64,000 nt of DNA from CAVUFH01 sp963740835 (GTDB lineage: Bacteria; Actinomycetota; Acidimicrobiia; IMCC26256; PALSA-610). A program made the translations under genes and the position numbers. Below the pieces are notes generated by a model that worked only from the letters and a program-made list of their open reading frames with translations, was not told the origin of the DNA and ran no database searches. Below, piece after piece: positions 17,328 to 25,554 of the stretch (within the stretch, counting starts at the first letter, position 1; every line of letters begins with the position of its first letter). The DNA lies in assembly GCA_963740835.1 (NCBI GenBank), contig CAVUFH010000003.1, positions 310,001-374,000 on the forward strand, in the 5' to 3' direction.

Positions 17328-17626
17328 TGTGGGCCGCGGTCATCGCCGGCTCCGTGGGCTGCTTCGCGCTCAAGCTGACCGGTCTGTCGGTGCCGGAGCG
17401 CGTGCTCGACAACCCGCGCGTCCAGCGCATCGCGGAGCTCCTGCCCGTCGCCCTCCTCGCCGCGCTCGTCGCCACGCAGACGTTCGCCACCGGCCGCCAC
17501 CTCGAGATCGACGCCAGGTTCGCGGGCCTCGTCGTCGCCGTCGTCCTCGTCTGGCGCCGCGCCCCGTTCCTCGTGGTCGTCTTCGCGGCCGCAGCCACCG
17601 CCGCGCTCCTCCATGCCGCCGCGTAG
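17327..17626 (+). CDS. azlD: AzlD-family small exporter subunit
   Basis: 99 residues with about four hydrophobic segments (AAVIAGSVGCFALKL, LLPVALLAALVATQTF, FAGLVVAVVLVW and the C-terminal Ala/Val helix). Size, order after azlC and the one-base TGATG overlap identify it as the partner of AzlC. The stop is followed directly by the left arm of a long inverted repeat. Confidence 0.88.
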   Translation: MWAAVIAGSVGCFALKLTGLSVPERVLDNPRVQRIAELLPVALLAALVATQTFATGRHLEIDARFAGLVVAVVLVWRRAPFLVVVFAAAATAALLHAAA

Positions 17627-17627
17627 A

Positions 17628-17695
17628 AACTCGACCATCTGATTGGTGTCCTGTGCACCGTTCCGGTGGCTAATCCGACAATGAGATGGTCGAGT
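17628..17695. repeat. Long inverted repeat between azlD and the mutase gene
   Basis: AACTCGACCATCTGATTG at 17628-17645 is mirrored at 17678-17695; 13 bases (AACTCGACCATCT) are perfect, with one mismatch in the further five, and the loop is 32 bases. It begins two bases after the azlD stop and ends about 70 bases before the mutase ATG. It could be a terminator, an operator pair, or the remnant of a small inverted-repeat element. There is no T-tract. Confidence 0.6.
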
Positions 17696-17764
17696 TGTGC
17701 ACGTCGGCGCGTCGAAAACACGGCGGATTGGTAGTTCGGGGCGGCGAAGGCGACAATTGGCACG

Positions 17765-19744
17765 ATGGCCGACCGACCGTGGCTCATTCGGACGTACTCC
17801 GGGCACTCGTCCGCCCGTGCGTCGAACGAGCTGTACCGCACCAACCTGGCCAAGGGGCAGACCGGGCTGTCGGTCGCGTTCGACCTCCCCACCCAGACCG
17901 GCTACGACCCCGACCACCTCCTCGCCCGGGGCGAGGTCGGCAAGGTCGGCGTGCCGGTGCCTCACCTCGGCGAGATGCGGCAGCTGTTCGACGGCATCCC
18001 GCTCGCGGAGATGAACACGTCGATGACGATCAACGCCACCGCGATGTGGCTGCTCGGCATGTACCTCGCGCTGGCCGACGAGCAGGGTGTGGCGCACTCG
18101 GCGCTCCAGGGGACGACCCAGAACGACATCCTCAAGGAGTACCTGTCGCGCGGCACGTACATCTTCCCGCCGGAGGCCTCGAAGCGACTCACCGTCGACC
18201 TGATCGTCTACACAGTGAAAAACGTGCCCGCGTGGAACCCGATCAACGTCTGTCCGTACCACTTGCAGGAGGCGGGCGCGTCGCCGGTCCAGGAACTCGC
18301 GTACGGACTCGCGAACGCGATCGCGGTGCTCGACGCGGTACGCGAATCCGGGCAGATCCCCGAGGAAGCGTTCCCACAAGTCGTCGGGCGCATCTCGTTC
18401 TTCATCGACGCCGGCGTGCGCTTCGTCGAAGAGATGTGCAAGATGCGCGCGTTCACGCAGATGTGGGACGAGATCTGCCGCGACCGCTATGGCGTCGAGG
18501 ACGAGAGGCTGCGCCGGTTCCGCTACGGCATGCAGGTGAACTCCCTCGGTCTCACCGAAGAGCAACCCGAGAACAACGTGCAGCGCATCGTGCTCGAGAT
18601 GCTCGGCGTCACGCTCTCGAAGGACGCGCGAGCGCGCGCCATTCAACTGCCGTGCTGGAACGAAGCGCTCGGCCTGCCGACGCCCTGGGACCAGCAGTGG
18701 TCGTTGCGCATCCAGCAGGTGCTCGCGTTCGAGTCCGACCTGCTCGAGTACGGCGACCTCTTCGAGGGCTCGAAGGTCGTCGAGGCCAAGGTCGCCGAGC
18801 TGCGCGACGCGGCTGCATCCGAGCTGCAGTGGGTGCTCGACGGCGGCGGGTCGTTCGAGATGATCGACGCGATGAAGGGCCGGCTCGTGCAGAGCGGCGC
18901 CGAGCGCGTCCGGCGCATCGAGTCGGGCGAGCAGAAGGTCGTCGGCGTGAACTCGTTCACGGAGACCGCGCCGTCGCCCCTGGCCGACATCGCGCAACAC
19001 GGCGGCATCGTCACCATCGATCCCGCGGTCGAACGCGCGCAGATCGAGTCGCTCGAATCGTGGCGCGCCACACGCGACCAGGGGGCGGTCGACAAGGCGC
19101 TCACCCACCTCCGCGTCCTCGCCGGAACGAGCGAGAACCTCGTGCCCGCGACGATCGCGTTCGCCCGAGCCGGCGGGACCGTCGGCGAATGGGCCGGCGC
19201 GCTGCGCGACGTCTTCGGCGAATACCGCGCCCCCACCGGGGTGGGCGCGGTGTCGGTGCGGCCCGGCGACGAGTTGCAACAGGTCCGGAGCCGCGTGCAG
19301 CAGGCCGCGGCCGACGGTGGCCCGATCCGCATCCTCGTGGGCAAGCCCGGCCTCGACGGCCACTCGAACGGCGCCGAGCAGATCGCGGTGGCCGCCCGGG
19401 ACGCGGGCATGGAGGTCGTGTACCAGGGCATCCGGCTCACCCCGGCCCAGATCGCGGCGGCCGCCCGGGATGAAGACGTCGACATCGTCGGACTCTCGAT
19501 CCTCTCCGGCTCCCACCTCGACTTGGTGCCCGAGACCCTCCGTGAGCTGCGGGAAGCTGGCGTCACCGCACCGGTGGTGGTCGGCGGGATCATCCCTGAC
19601 ACTGACCGGGGACAACTCGAGCGGGCCGGCATCGCCCGCGTCTTCACTCCCAAGGACTACAGACTCGCGGGCATCATGGGCGAGATCGCCGACCTCGCAC
19701 TCGCGCACCGCAACGCTCAGGCAAGGGCTGCCACCCGCCGATGA
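17765..19744 (+). CDS. ecm: Ethylmalonyl-CoA mutase (B12-dependent)
   Basis: 659 residues: an acyl-CoA mutase barrel followed by a B12-binding domain in one chain. The barrel reads VAFDLPTQTGYD and MNTSMTINATA, which I recognise from MeaA/ethylmalonyl-CoA mutases rather than methylmalonyl-CoA mutases (the latter have FDLATHRGYD and SVSMTMNGAV). The cobalamin motif is DGHSNG with Asp531 and His533, the latter the lower cobalt ligand. It would convert (2R)-ethylmalonyl-CoA to methylsuccinyl-CoA. Crotonyl-CoA carboxylase/reductase and the epimerase are 9-12 kb away, supporting the assignment. The stop overlaps the start of a GGDEF-like gene (ATGA). Methylmalonyl- or isobutyryl-CoA mutase is the alternative. 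Confidence 0.87.
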   Translation: MADRPWLIRTYSGHSSARASNELYRTNLAKGQTGLSVAFDLPTQTGYDPDHLLARGEVGKVGVPVPHLGEMRQLFDGIPLAEMNTSMTINATAMWLLGMYLALADEQGVAHSALQGTTQNDILKEYLSRGTYIFPPEASKRLTVDLIVYTVKNVPAWNPINVCPYHLQEAGASPVQELAYGLANAIAVLDAVRESGQIPEEAFPQVVGRISFFIDAGVRFVEEMCKMRAFTQMWDEICRDRYGVEDERLRRFRYGMQVNSLGLTEEQPENNVQRIVLEMLGVTLSKDARARAIQLPCWNEALGLPTPWDQQWSLRIQQVLAFESDLLEYGDLFEGSKVVEAKVAELRDAAASELQWVLDGGGSFEMIDAMKGRLVQSGAERVRRIESGEQKVVGVNSFTETAPSPLADIAQHGGIVTIDPAVERAQIESLESWRATRDQGAVDKALTHLRVLAGTSENLVPATIAFARAGGTVGEWAGALRDVFGEYRAPTGVGAVSVRPGDELQQVRSRVQQAAADGGPIRILVGKPGLDGHSNGAEQIAVAARDAGMEVVYQGIRLTPAQIAAAARDEDVDIVGLSILSGSHLDLVPETLRELREAGVTAPVVVGGIIPDTDRGQLERAGIARVFTPKDYRLAGIMGEIADLALAHRNAQARAATRR

Positions 19745-20544
19745 GAACCCGAATGCAGGATCCTCGCCTCCTCGTGGCTGTCAGCGCCGGCATCGCCGCG
19801 CTCGGCGCCGGTGTCGTCGGTGTCGCCAGCGACTCCGCCGTGCTCGGCGTCGTCGCGGGCGCGGCAGGCGTGATGGCGGCCACGGCCGGCGTCGCGCTCG
19901 GGGCGCGCGCGCGCCAGAGCGAGGACCGCCTCGCGACCGCCGAGGACGAGATCCGCCGGGTCAAGCGGGAGCTGGCGTCGATCAACGCCGCGCTCGCCGA
20001 GGAAGCCAGCCGGCGCACGGCCGAGGCCGAGCTCGGGCCGATCGACGAACCCCTCACGCCCGAGAAGCAGGAGCACGCGTTCGACGCGGCCACCGGCCTC
20101 TACGACGAGAAGTACTTCGCGGTGCTCGTACAGCAGCAGGTCGCGGCCGCGCGCCGCTCGCTGCGGCCGGTGTCGGTCGTCGTGTTCGAGATCGATGGTA
20201 TGACCGAGAGCGACCGCGAGACCCAGGTGCAGGCGCTCGGCGTCGTCGGCGAAGTGCTGCGGCGCACATTGCGCGAGAGCGACTCCGCCTGCCGCCTCGG
20301 CGACCTCATGGTCGGGGCGATCCTGGAAGACACCGCCGAAGCCGGCGCGGTGTGGGCCGCGGAACGCGTGCGCGGCTCGCTGCTCTCGAGTCCGGTCGGC
20401 GACTCCCTCACGCTCTCGGCCGGCGTCGCGTGCTACCCGTCGCACGCGCTCGGCGCGACCGAGCTCGTGCAACAGGCGTCACGCGCGCTCGACGAAGCGC
20501 GCGCCCGCGGTCGCGACCGCGTCGAGCTCGCACCCGAAGTCTGA
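19741..20544 (+). CDS. Membrane protein with degenerate GGDEF domain
   Basis: 267 residues: two membrane helices (about 9-29 and 33-55), a predicted coiled coil (about 57-90), then a GGDEF-fold domain from DAATGLYDEKYF. Where an active cyclase has GGDEF, this reads CRLGDLMVGAIL, lacking the metal-binding acidic pair, so it is probably not a diguanylate cyclase. It may bind nucleotide or act as a scaffold. Its ATG overlaps the mutase stop by four bases, so its synthesis is tied to the mutase; why is unknown. It converges with the acyl-CoA ligase gene. Confidence 0.82.
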   Translation: MRTRMQDPRLLVAVSAGIAALGAGVVGVASDSAVLGVVAGAAGVMAATAGVALGARARQSEDRLATAEDEIRRVKRELASINAALAEEASRRTAEAELGPIDEPLTPEKQEHAFDAATGLYDEKYFAVLVQQQVAAARRSLRPVSVVVFEIDGMTESDRETQVQALGVVGEVLRRTLRESDSACRLGDLMVGAILEDTAEAGAVWAAERVRGSLLSSPVGDSLTLSAGVACYPSHALGATELVQQASRALDEARARGRDRVELAPEV

Positions 20545-20578
20545 CGCCGGCCTCGGCCCGCGAGCCGACGGGTTCGCG

Positions 20579-21385
20579 TCAGTCGTAGAGCGCGCCGATC
20601 TCGTCCGCGTACTTGCGGTGCACGCCTCGTCGCTTCAACTTCATCGTCGGTGTGAGCTCTTCGGAGTCGGGGAGCCACTCGTTGGCGAGCAGCGTCCACC
20701 GCTTGATCCGCTCGACGTGCGAGAAGCGGGCGTTGGCTTCGTTGACCTCGCGCCCGACCTCTGCCTGCACGTCAGGATGCGCGGCGAGCGCGGCCGGATC
20801 GGTCACGTCGATGCCGTGGGCGCGTGCCCAACCCGGCGCGACCTCGGTGTCGAGCACGAGCAGCGCGGACACGTACGGCTGGTTGTCGCCGATCACACAC
20901 GCTTGACCGATCAGCGCGCCGGCCTTGAGCGCGGACTCGAGGTTGGCCGGCGAGATGTTCTTCCCGCCCGCGGTGATGATCAGCTCCTTCTTGCGGTCGA
21001 CGATCTTCAGGTAGCCGTCGTCGTCGAGCACTCCGATATCGCCGGTGTGGAACCAGCCCTCGGCGTCGAACACGTCTGCGGTCTGTTCGGGCGCGTTCAG
21101 GTAGCCGCGGAACACGTTGCCCCCGCGTGTCAGCACCTCGCCGTCCTCGTCGAGCCGCAGCGCGACTCCCGGCAACGCGGGACCGACGGTGCCGACCTTG
21201 ACGCGGAACGGGGTCCACGTCATCGGACCGCTCGTCTCCGAGAGCCCGTACACCTCCGAGAGCGGCACACCCAGACTGCGGAAGAACTGGAGGATCTCGA
21301 ACGGGATCGGCGCGGCGCCCGTCATCGCGATCTCGCACTGATCGAGCCCGATCTGCGCGGCGAACGCTCTGCAGCGCGGGACCGA
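20579..21385 (-). CDS. Long-chain acyl-CoA ligase, C-terminal segment (after frameshift)
   Basis: The frame that becomes meaningful near 21385 reads FAAQIGLDQCEIAMTGAAP and continues EVYGLSETSGP, the adenylate-forming A5 motif, then GWFHTGDIG and DRKKELIITAGGKNISP, the hinge and catalytic region, and a Lys-bearing C-terminus (LTPTMKLKRR). It has no start of its own and completes the ligase beginning at 22361. Only a single-base change near 21380 is needed to join them. Confidence 0.75.
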   Translation of the reverse strand, partial: SVPRCRAFAAQIGLDQCEIAMTGAAPIPFEILQFFRSLGVPLSEVYGLSETSGPMTWTPFRVKVGTVGPALPGVALRLDEDGEVLTRGGNVFRGYLNAPEQTADVFDAEGWFHTGDIGVLDDDGYLKIVDRKKELIITAGGKNISPANLESALKAGALIGQACVIGDNQPYVSALLVLDTEVAPGWARAHGIDVTDPAALAAHPDVQAEVGREVNEANARFSHVERIKRWTLLANEWLPDSEELTPTMKLKRRGVHRKYADEIGALYD

Positions 21386-22361
21386 CGAGCGCCCAGAGAT
21401 CTTCGAACGCATCCGGTACCGCTTCGTCGCGCGCGTTCGCCTCCGACATCTGCCAGCCGATCTCGAGCGCCTGGTCGAACTGCGCGGCCTTCTCGGGGTC
21501 GGCGCCCACAGCAGCGCGCAGTGCCGCGTGCGCCTTCTCCCAGACGCGCGGCACCGCGAAGAAGAACTGCGGCCGGGTCTGCACGAGGTACGACACGACC
21601 TGGCCCGGGTCAGGGCAGGTCGTGACTTCGAACGCGGCGACCGTCGCCATGTAGTGCGACACCGTCCGCTCCGCGACGTGCGCCATCGGCAAGTACGACA
21701 CGACGCGGAAACCGGTGGAGTCCATGCCGAGCGCCTCGCGAAAGGAGCGCATCGTCCAGTCCATGTTCTCGTGGTCGAGCATGACGCCCTTCGGCGGCCC
21801 AGTGGTGCCCGACGTGTAGATCACGGTGACGAGATCGTCGGCGCGTGCGTTCCCGAGCTCGGCGTCCATGGTCAACGGCGCCGCGCCGAGCAGGGCGTCC
21901 CACCGGTGGACGTCGTCCGGCGCGAGGTGCTCGGGATCGTCGATGATCGCGATGTGACGCAGCGCGGGCAGCTCGCTGCGCACCTTGAGGAAGCGCTCGA
22001 GGAACCCGACGTCCTCGACGATCGCGAGCGACGCTTCGCAGTGCCCGACGAGGTACTGCACCTGTTCCGGTGCCGAGGAATTGTAGATCGAGATCGGGGT
22101 CGCGCCGAGCAGCAACACCGCGGTATCGGCAATGTGGAACTCCGGGCGGTTCCGCAGCATGAGCACGACCCGGTCGCGGTGACCGACACCCAGGTCGCGC
22201 AACGCGGCTGCGAGGTGGACGACGCGTTCCCCGTAGTCGCGCCAGGTCCATTCGCCGAACCCGTCGGCACCCGGGACCGCGCCCGAGGTCTGCCAACGCA
22301 GTGCGACCTGGTCGGGGTGGTCGGCGACGGTCTGGGCGAACAGCTCCGGCAGCGTCGGCAT
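21380..22361 (-). CDS. Long-chain acyl-CoA ligase, N-terminal segment
   Basis: Starts MPTLPELFAQTVADHPDQVALRW and carries the AMP-binding loop YTSGTTGPPKGVML and YLPMAHVAER, close to FadD15-type ligases that activate long-chain fatty acids with ATP and CoA. Coding in this frame ends at about residue 327 (FEDLWALVGPAL); the following 200 codons of the same ORF, down to 20772, are out of frame. With the C-terminal segment the protein would be about 595 residues, the family length. It lies downstream of the CaiB-type gene, separated by 129 bases holding an 11-bp hairpin. Confidence 0.85.
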
Positions 22362-22387
22362 GCGCGTGTTTCTAGCCGGGGTCCTCG

Positions 22388-22417
22388 AGGTTTTCCACAG
22401 GACGCGGTGGAAAACCT
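22388..22417. repeat. 11-bp perfect inverted repeat upstream of the acyl-CoA ligase gene
   Basis: AGGTTTTCCAC at 22388-22398 is mirrored exactly at 22407-22417 around an eight-base loop. It lies 27 bases before the ligase ATG, in the gap after the CaiB-type gene on the same strand. It is compatible with an operator for a dimeric regulator or with a terminator for the upstream gene; TTTTCCACA also resembles a DnaA box by chance. Confidence 0.55.
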
Positions 22418-22490
22418 GGGGAGAACCGTGGGATACTGACGGTCGCTCGTCCCGAGGAGTTCGTTGGGGCCCGCCTGACCGGGCGCTTCT

Positions 22491-23654
22491 CTACCAGCTC
22501 TCCTCGGGACGTTTGCGTCCCGGGATGCGGTTGGGTTCCCGGGGCTCCCAACCGATTGCGCGGTCACTGTCGGCCAGCGGTCGACCCGCGTGGCGCACGT
22601 GCGCGGGCGTGCGCGACAGGCGCGCGGTCGGCCCCGCCATCGTGACGCCCTCGACTTCGACGAACACGTTGCGCGCCCGCGCGTGCGGGTCCGCGAGCAG
22701 CTCGCGCATCGTGTAGACGGGCGCGATCGCGGCCTCGGCCGCCTCGAACCCGGCGAGCACTTCGGCTTGCGGACGGGCGCCGACCCACGCGGCAACGATG
22801 CGATCGAGCTCGTCCCGGTGCTCGGCGCGCGACGAGAAGCTCGAGAAGCGTTCGTCATCGGCGACTCCGAGGAGCGCGAGCACGCGCATCGCGACCGACT
22901 CGGCCGAGGTCGAGATCGCGACCCAGTGGCCGTCGGCGCAGCGGTACGTGCCACGCGGCACGGAGTACGGAATGCCGGAGCCGAGACGCGGCTGGTCGTA
23001 GTCGAGGTGGGCGGCCGCCGATGGCAGCGCCGACATCATCTGCAGCATCGACTCGAGCAGGTTGACGTCGACGACCTGACCCTCACCGGTGAGATCTCGG
23101 TGCCGCAACGCGACCATCACCGCGAACGCGCCCGCGAGCGCGGCGACCTCGTCGGTGAGCGCGATCGGCGGAAGGAGCGGCGGGCCGTCCGGTTCTCCGT
23201 TGATCGCCGCGAACCCGCTCATCGCCTCGGCCATCGTGGCGAACCCCGGACGCGATGCGTACGGACCGTCCTGACCGAAGCCGGTGACGCGCAGGATCAC
23301 GAGCCCGGGGTTGCGCGCGTGCAACTCCTCCGGACCGAGGCCGAGGCGCTCGAGCGTGCCCGGGCGGAAGTTTTCGATGAGCACGTCGGCTCCGGCCGCG
23401 AGGTCGAGCAGCGTCGCGAGCCCGGCGGCGGACTTCAGGTCGCAGATGGTGCCGCGTTTGCCCCGGCCGAGCAGCTTCCACGTGTACGAGTCGCCGCCTC
23501 CGGGCGGGAACCAGCCCATTCGGCGCACGCCGTCGCCGGCCGGCGCCTCGACCTTGATCACGTCTGCACCGAAGTCGGCGAGATGCCGCGCGGCCCCGGG
23601 CCCGGCGAACACCGTTGCCATGTCGATGACCCGCAAACCTCGGAGCGCGTCCAT
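22491..23654 (-). CDS. CaiB/BaiF family (class III) CoA transferase
   Basis: 387 residues. LRVIDMATVFAGPGAARHLADFGADVIKVE is the family's N-terminal signature, LLIENFRPG-like VLIENFRPGTLERLGLG follows, and GQVVDVNLLESM holds the candidate catalytic Asp196. Members move CoA between acyl-CoAs and free acids, some act as racemases. The substrate is not deducible. The ATG is four bases after the stop of the metallophosphoesterase gene, so the two are likely co-transcribed. Confidence 0.9.
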   Translation of the reverse strand: MDALRGLRVIDMATVFAGPGAARHLADFGADVIKVEAPAGDGVRRMGWFPPGGGDSYTWKLLGRGKRGTICDLKSAAGLATLLDLAAGADVLIENFRPGTLERLGLGPEELHARNPGLVILRVTGFGQDGPYASRPGFATMAEAMSGFAAINGEPDGPPLLPPIALTDEVAALAGAFAVMVALRHRDLTGEGQVVDVNLLESMLQMMSALPSAAAHLDYDQPRLGSGIPYSVPRGTYRCADGHWVAISTSAESVAMRVLALLGVADDERFSSFSSRAEHRDELDRIVAAWVGARPQAEVLAGFEAAEAAIAPVYTMRELLADPHARARNVFVEVEGVTMAGPTARLSRTPAHVRHAGRPLADSDRAIGWEPREPNRIPGRKRPEESW

Positions 23655-23657
23655 CGC

Positions 23658-24758
23658 CTAGATCGACCGGGCGAAGCAACGATCGGCGAGCGTTCCCAAT
23701 GCGTAGTCGCGATAGAGGCCCGCGAACATGTTGCGCGTCTTCTCGGTCCACACGAGCGCGGTCTGGCTCGCGATGCGGCGCACCACTTGTGTGTAGCCAC
23801 CCTCGTAGACGCGGTACTCGGCCCACGCGCCGGGATAGTCCTTCACGCACGCGACCTCGACGATCGGGATGTCGCGGGCGGCGGCGAAGTGGCGGATGCG
23901 ATTCCGGTGGGTGTGCCCGGCGAAGTAGCCCGCGATCGCCGGCCGGCGATCGATCACCGCGAAGAGCGCATCACTGTCGTCGGGGTTGATGCCGAAGTAG
24001 GTCTCGCTGCGCTCGTGGGAGTTCGGGTCCCACGGATGGTGATGGCCGAACACCAGCACCGGGACCGTGGCGGCCGCGGCGACGTCGTCGAGCCACTCGA
24101 GCTGCTCGCGCGGGATGCGGCCGCGGTCGGTCCCGGGACGGGTCGTATCGAGCACCGCAAGGGTGGCACCATCGAGTTCCGCCGCGAAGTGCCCGGGCGC
24201 GATCTCCTCCGTGCGCATCGCGTCGTGGTTGCCGCGCACGTGACGCATGCGGTCGCCGAGCTGCGTGTACGCGTCGAGGAACGACTGGTACTCCGCCTCG
24301 GTGCCGAGGTTCGTGAGATCGCCCTTCACGACGACTGCGTCGGGGTCGAGCCGGGCGATCTCGTCGATCGCGCCCGCGTTCATCACTTCCGGGTACGGCG
24401 GCTCGCCCGGTTCCGCCACGAACACCGGGCCGAGCTCCTCGGGTGTCCCCAACTTGCCGCACTCCTGCTCGCCGAAGTGCACGTCGTTGACGGTCGCGAC
24501 GGTCGCGAGCAGGCGGCCGGACGGCCGCGCCAACGTGGTGACCGTCGCCGGCAGCAGGGGCGAGGCTTCGACCCCGTCGATGCGCAGCGGGAATTCGGTT
24601 CCGGGTTCGAGCCCGGTGATCGCGACCGAATGGTACGGACCCGTCGAGTTGACTTCGTGGTCGCCGACGCTCGTCGTCACGGACTCGCCACCGTCGGTGC
24701 GGAACGTGACGACGACCTCGTCCGGTCCGACGGTGAAGAGCTCGGCGTCGTGAATCAC
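23658..24758 (-). CDS. Calcineurin-type metallophosphoesterase
   Basis: 366 residues from GTG 24758. An N-terminal beta-rich segment (Fn3-like, with AITGLEPGTEFPLRI) precedes the phosphoesterase core, whose metal motifs are all visible: NDVHFGE, VKGDLTN, GNHD, GHHHP and GHTHRNR. Relatives cleave cyclic nucleotides or phosphomonoesters; the N-terminal domain suggests a PhoD/purple-phosphatase-like plan, though I see no signal peptide. The closest upstream neighbour is the divergent DinB-like gene, only 24 bases away. Confidence 0.87.
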   Translation of the reverse strand: MIHDAELFTVGPDEVVVTFRTDGGESVTTSVGDHEVNSTGPYHSVAITGLEPGTEFPLRIDGVEASPLLPATVTTLARPSGRLLATVATVNDVHFGEQECGKLGTPEELGPVFVAEPGEPPYPEVMNAGAIDEIARLDPDAVVVKGDLTNLGTEAEYQSFLDAYTQLGDRMRHVRGNHDAMRTEEIAPGHFAAELDGATLAVLDTTRPGTDRGRIPREQLEWLDDVAAAATVPVLVFGHHHPWDPNSHERSETYFGINPDDSDALFAVIDRRPAIAGYFAGHTHRNRIRHFAAARDIPIVEVACVKDYPGAWAEYRVYEGGYTQVVRRIASQTALVWTEKTRNMFAGLYRDYALGTLADRCFARSI

Positions 24759-24782
24759 GCCCTCAGGGTACGGGCAGAATGG

Positions 24783-25328
24783 ATGCCCGTGGCCACTGAA
24801 GGAACCGAACCCGAACCAAGCGAACCCGAACGCGCCGAGCCGGCCTTCCGGATCGACGAGCGCACGATGCTGCGCGCCTGGCTCGACTACCACCGAGCCA
24901 CGCTCGCGGTGAAATGCGACGGCTGCACCGACGCGCAGCTCCGGCTGCGCTCGGTCGAGCCGTCGAGCATCTCGCTCCTCGGGCTGGTGCGGCACATGGG
25001 GGAAGTCGAACGGAACTGGTTCCGCCGGGTGATGGCAGGCGAGGACGCGCCGCCCCGCACCTACGACGACGGCAACCCCGATGGCGACTTCGACGACGTG
25101 GAAGACGCGGATGTCGCCGACGACTTCGCCTTCTGGCGCAGCGAATGCGGGAACTCGCGAACCATCGAGCAGTCGTTCGCATCCCTCGACGAGTGCGGGC
25201 ACCACAAGCGCTTGGACTCGGACGTTTCATTGCGCTGGGTGATGGTCCACATGATCGAGGAGTACGCGCGCCACAACGGGCACGCGGACCTGATCCGCGA
25301 ACGCATCGACGGCACCACCGGCGAGTGA
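24783..25328 (+). CDS. DinB/DUF664 family protein
   Basis: 181 residues from ATG 24783; the much longer upstream ORF in this frame is antisense shadow. DERTMLRAWLDYHRATL opens the four-helix bundle, LGLVRHMGEVERNWF gives the first metal-type His, and VHMIEEYARHNGHADLIRE is the strongly conserved second motif. Actinobacterial DUF664 proteins belong to the DinB/mycothiol-dependent S-transferase superfamily; the reaction here is unknown. It diverges from the phosphoesterase gene and converges with the carboxylase epsilon gene, one base apart. Confidence 0.9.
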   Translation: MPVATEGTEPEPSEPERAEPAFRIDERTMLRAWLDYHRATLAVKCDGCTDAQLRLRSVEPSSISLLGLVRHMGEVERNWFRRVMAGEDAPPRTYDDGNPDGDFDDVEDADVADDFAFWRSECGNSRTIEQSFASLDECGHHKRLDSDVSLRWVMVHMIEEYARHNGHADLIRERIDGTTGE

Positions 25329-25329
25329 G

Positions 25330-25554
25330 TCAGGTGCGGCTGCGGCGCCCGAGCCGGCCCGACAGCCGCCACGGTCCGCGCTGCAGCAGCGCCCGTTGCG
25401 CGGCGCGCCGCGAGGCCTCGACCCACATGCTCAGCTGCTCGGGATGCTCAGGGGCGACGGCCGACGCGGCGACGGCCCGCCGCTCGGCCTGCACGACCGC
25501 GATCGCCGCCGTAATCGCCGCGACGTGCTCCGGCGGCGGCGCGCTGCGAGCCAT
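25330..25554 (-). CDS. Acyl-CoA carboxylase epsilon-type small subunit
   Basis: 74 residues. The opening (HVAAITAAIAVVQ) and C-terminal basic tail match the small epsilon subunits that actinobacteria encode after carboxylase beta subunits to stabilise the alpha-beta complex. The ATG follows the pccB stop with no gap (TAAATG). Sequence conservation in this family is low, so position is a large part of the evidence. Confidence 0.8.
   Translation of the reverse strand: MARSAPPPEHVAAITAAIAVVQAERRAVAASAVAPEHPEQLSMWVEASRRAAQRALLQRGPWRLSGRLGRRSRT

Noticed and set aside
17045..19708. 887-codon minus-strand ORF opposite the mutase
   Set aside because: Antisense to complete B12-mutase motifs, and itself motif-free.
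22590..24782. Long plus-strand ORF before the DinB-like gene
   Set aside because: Antisense to the CaiB-type and phosphoesterase genes; only the part from 24783 is coding.
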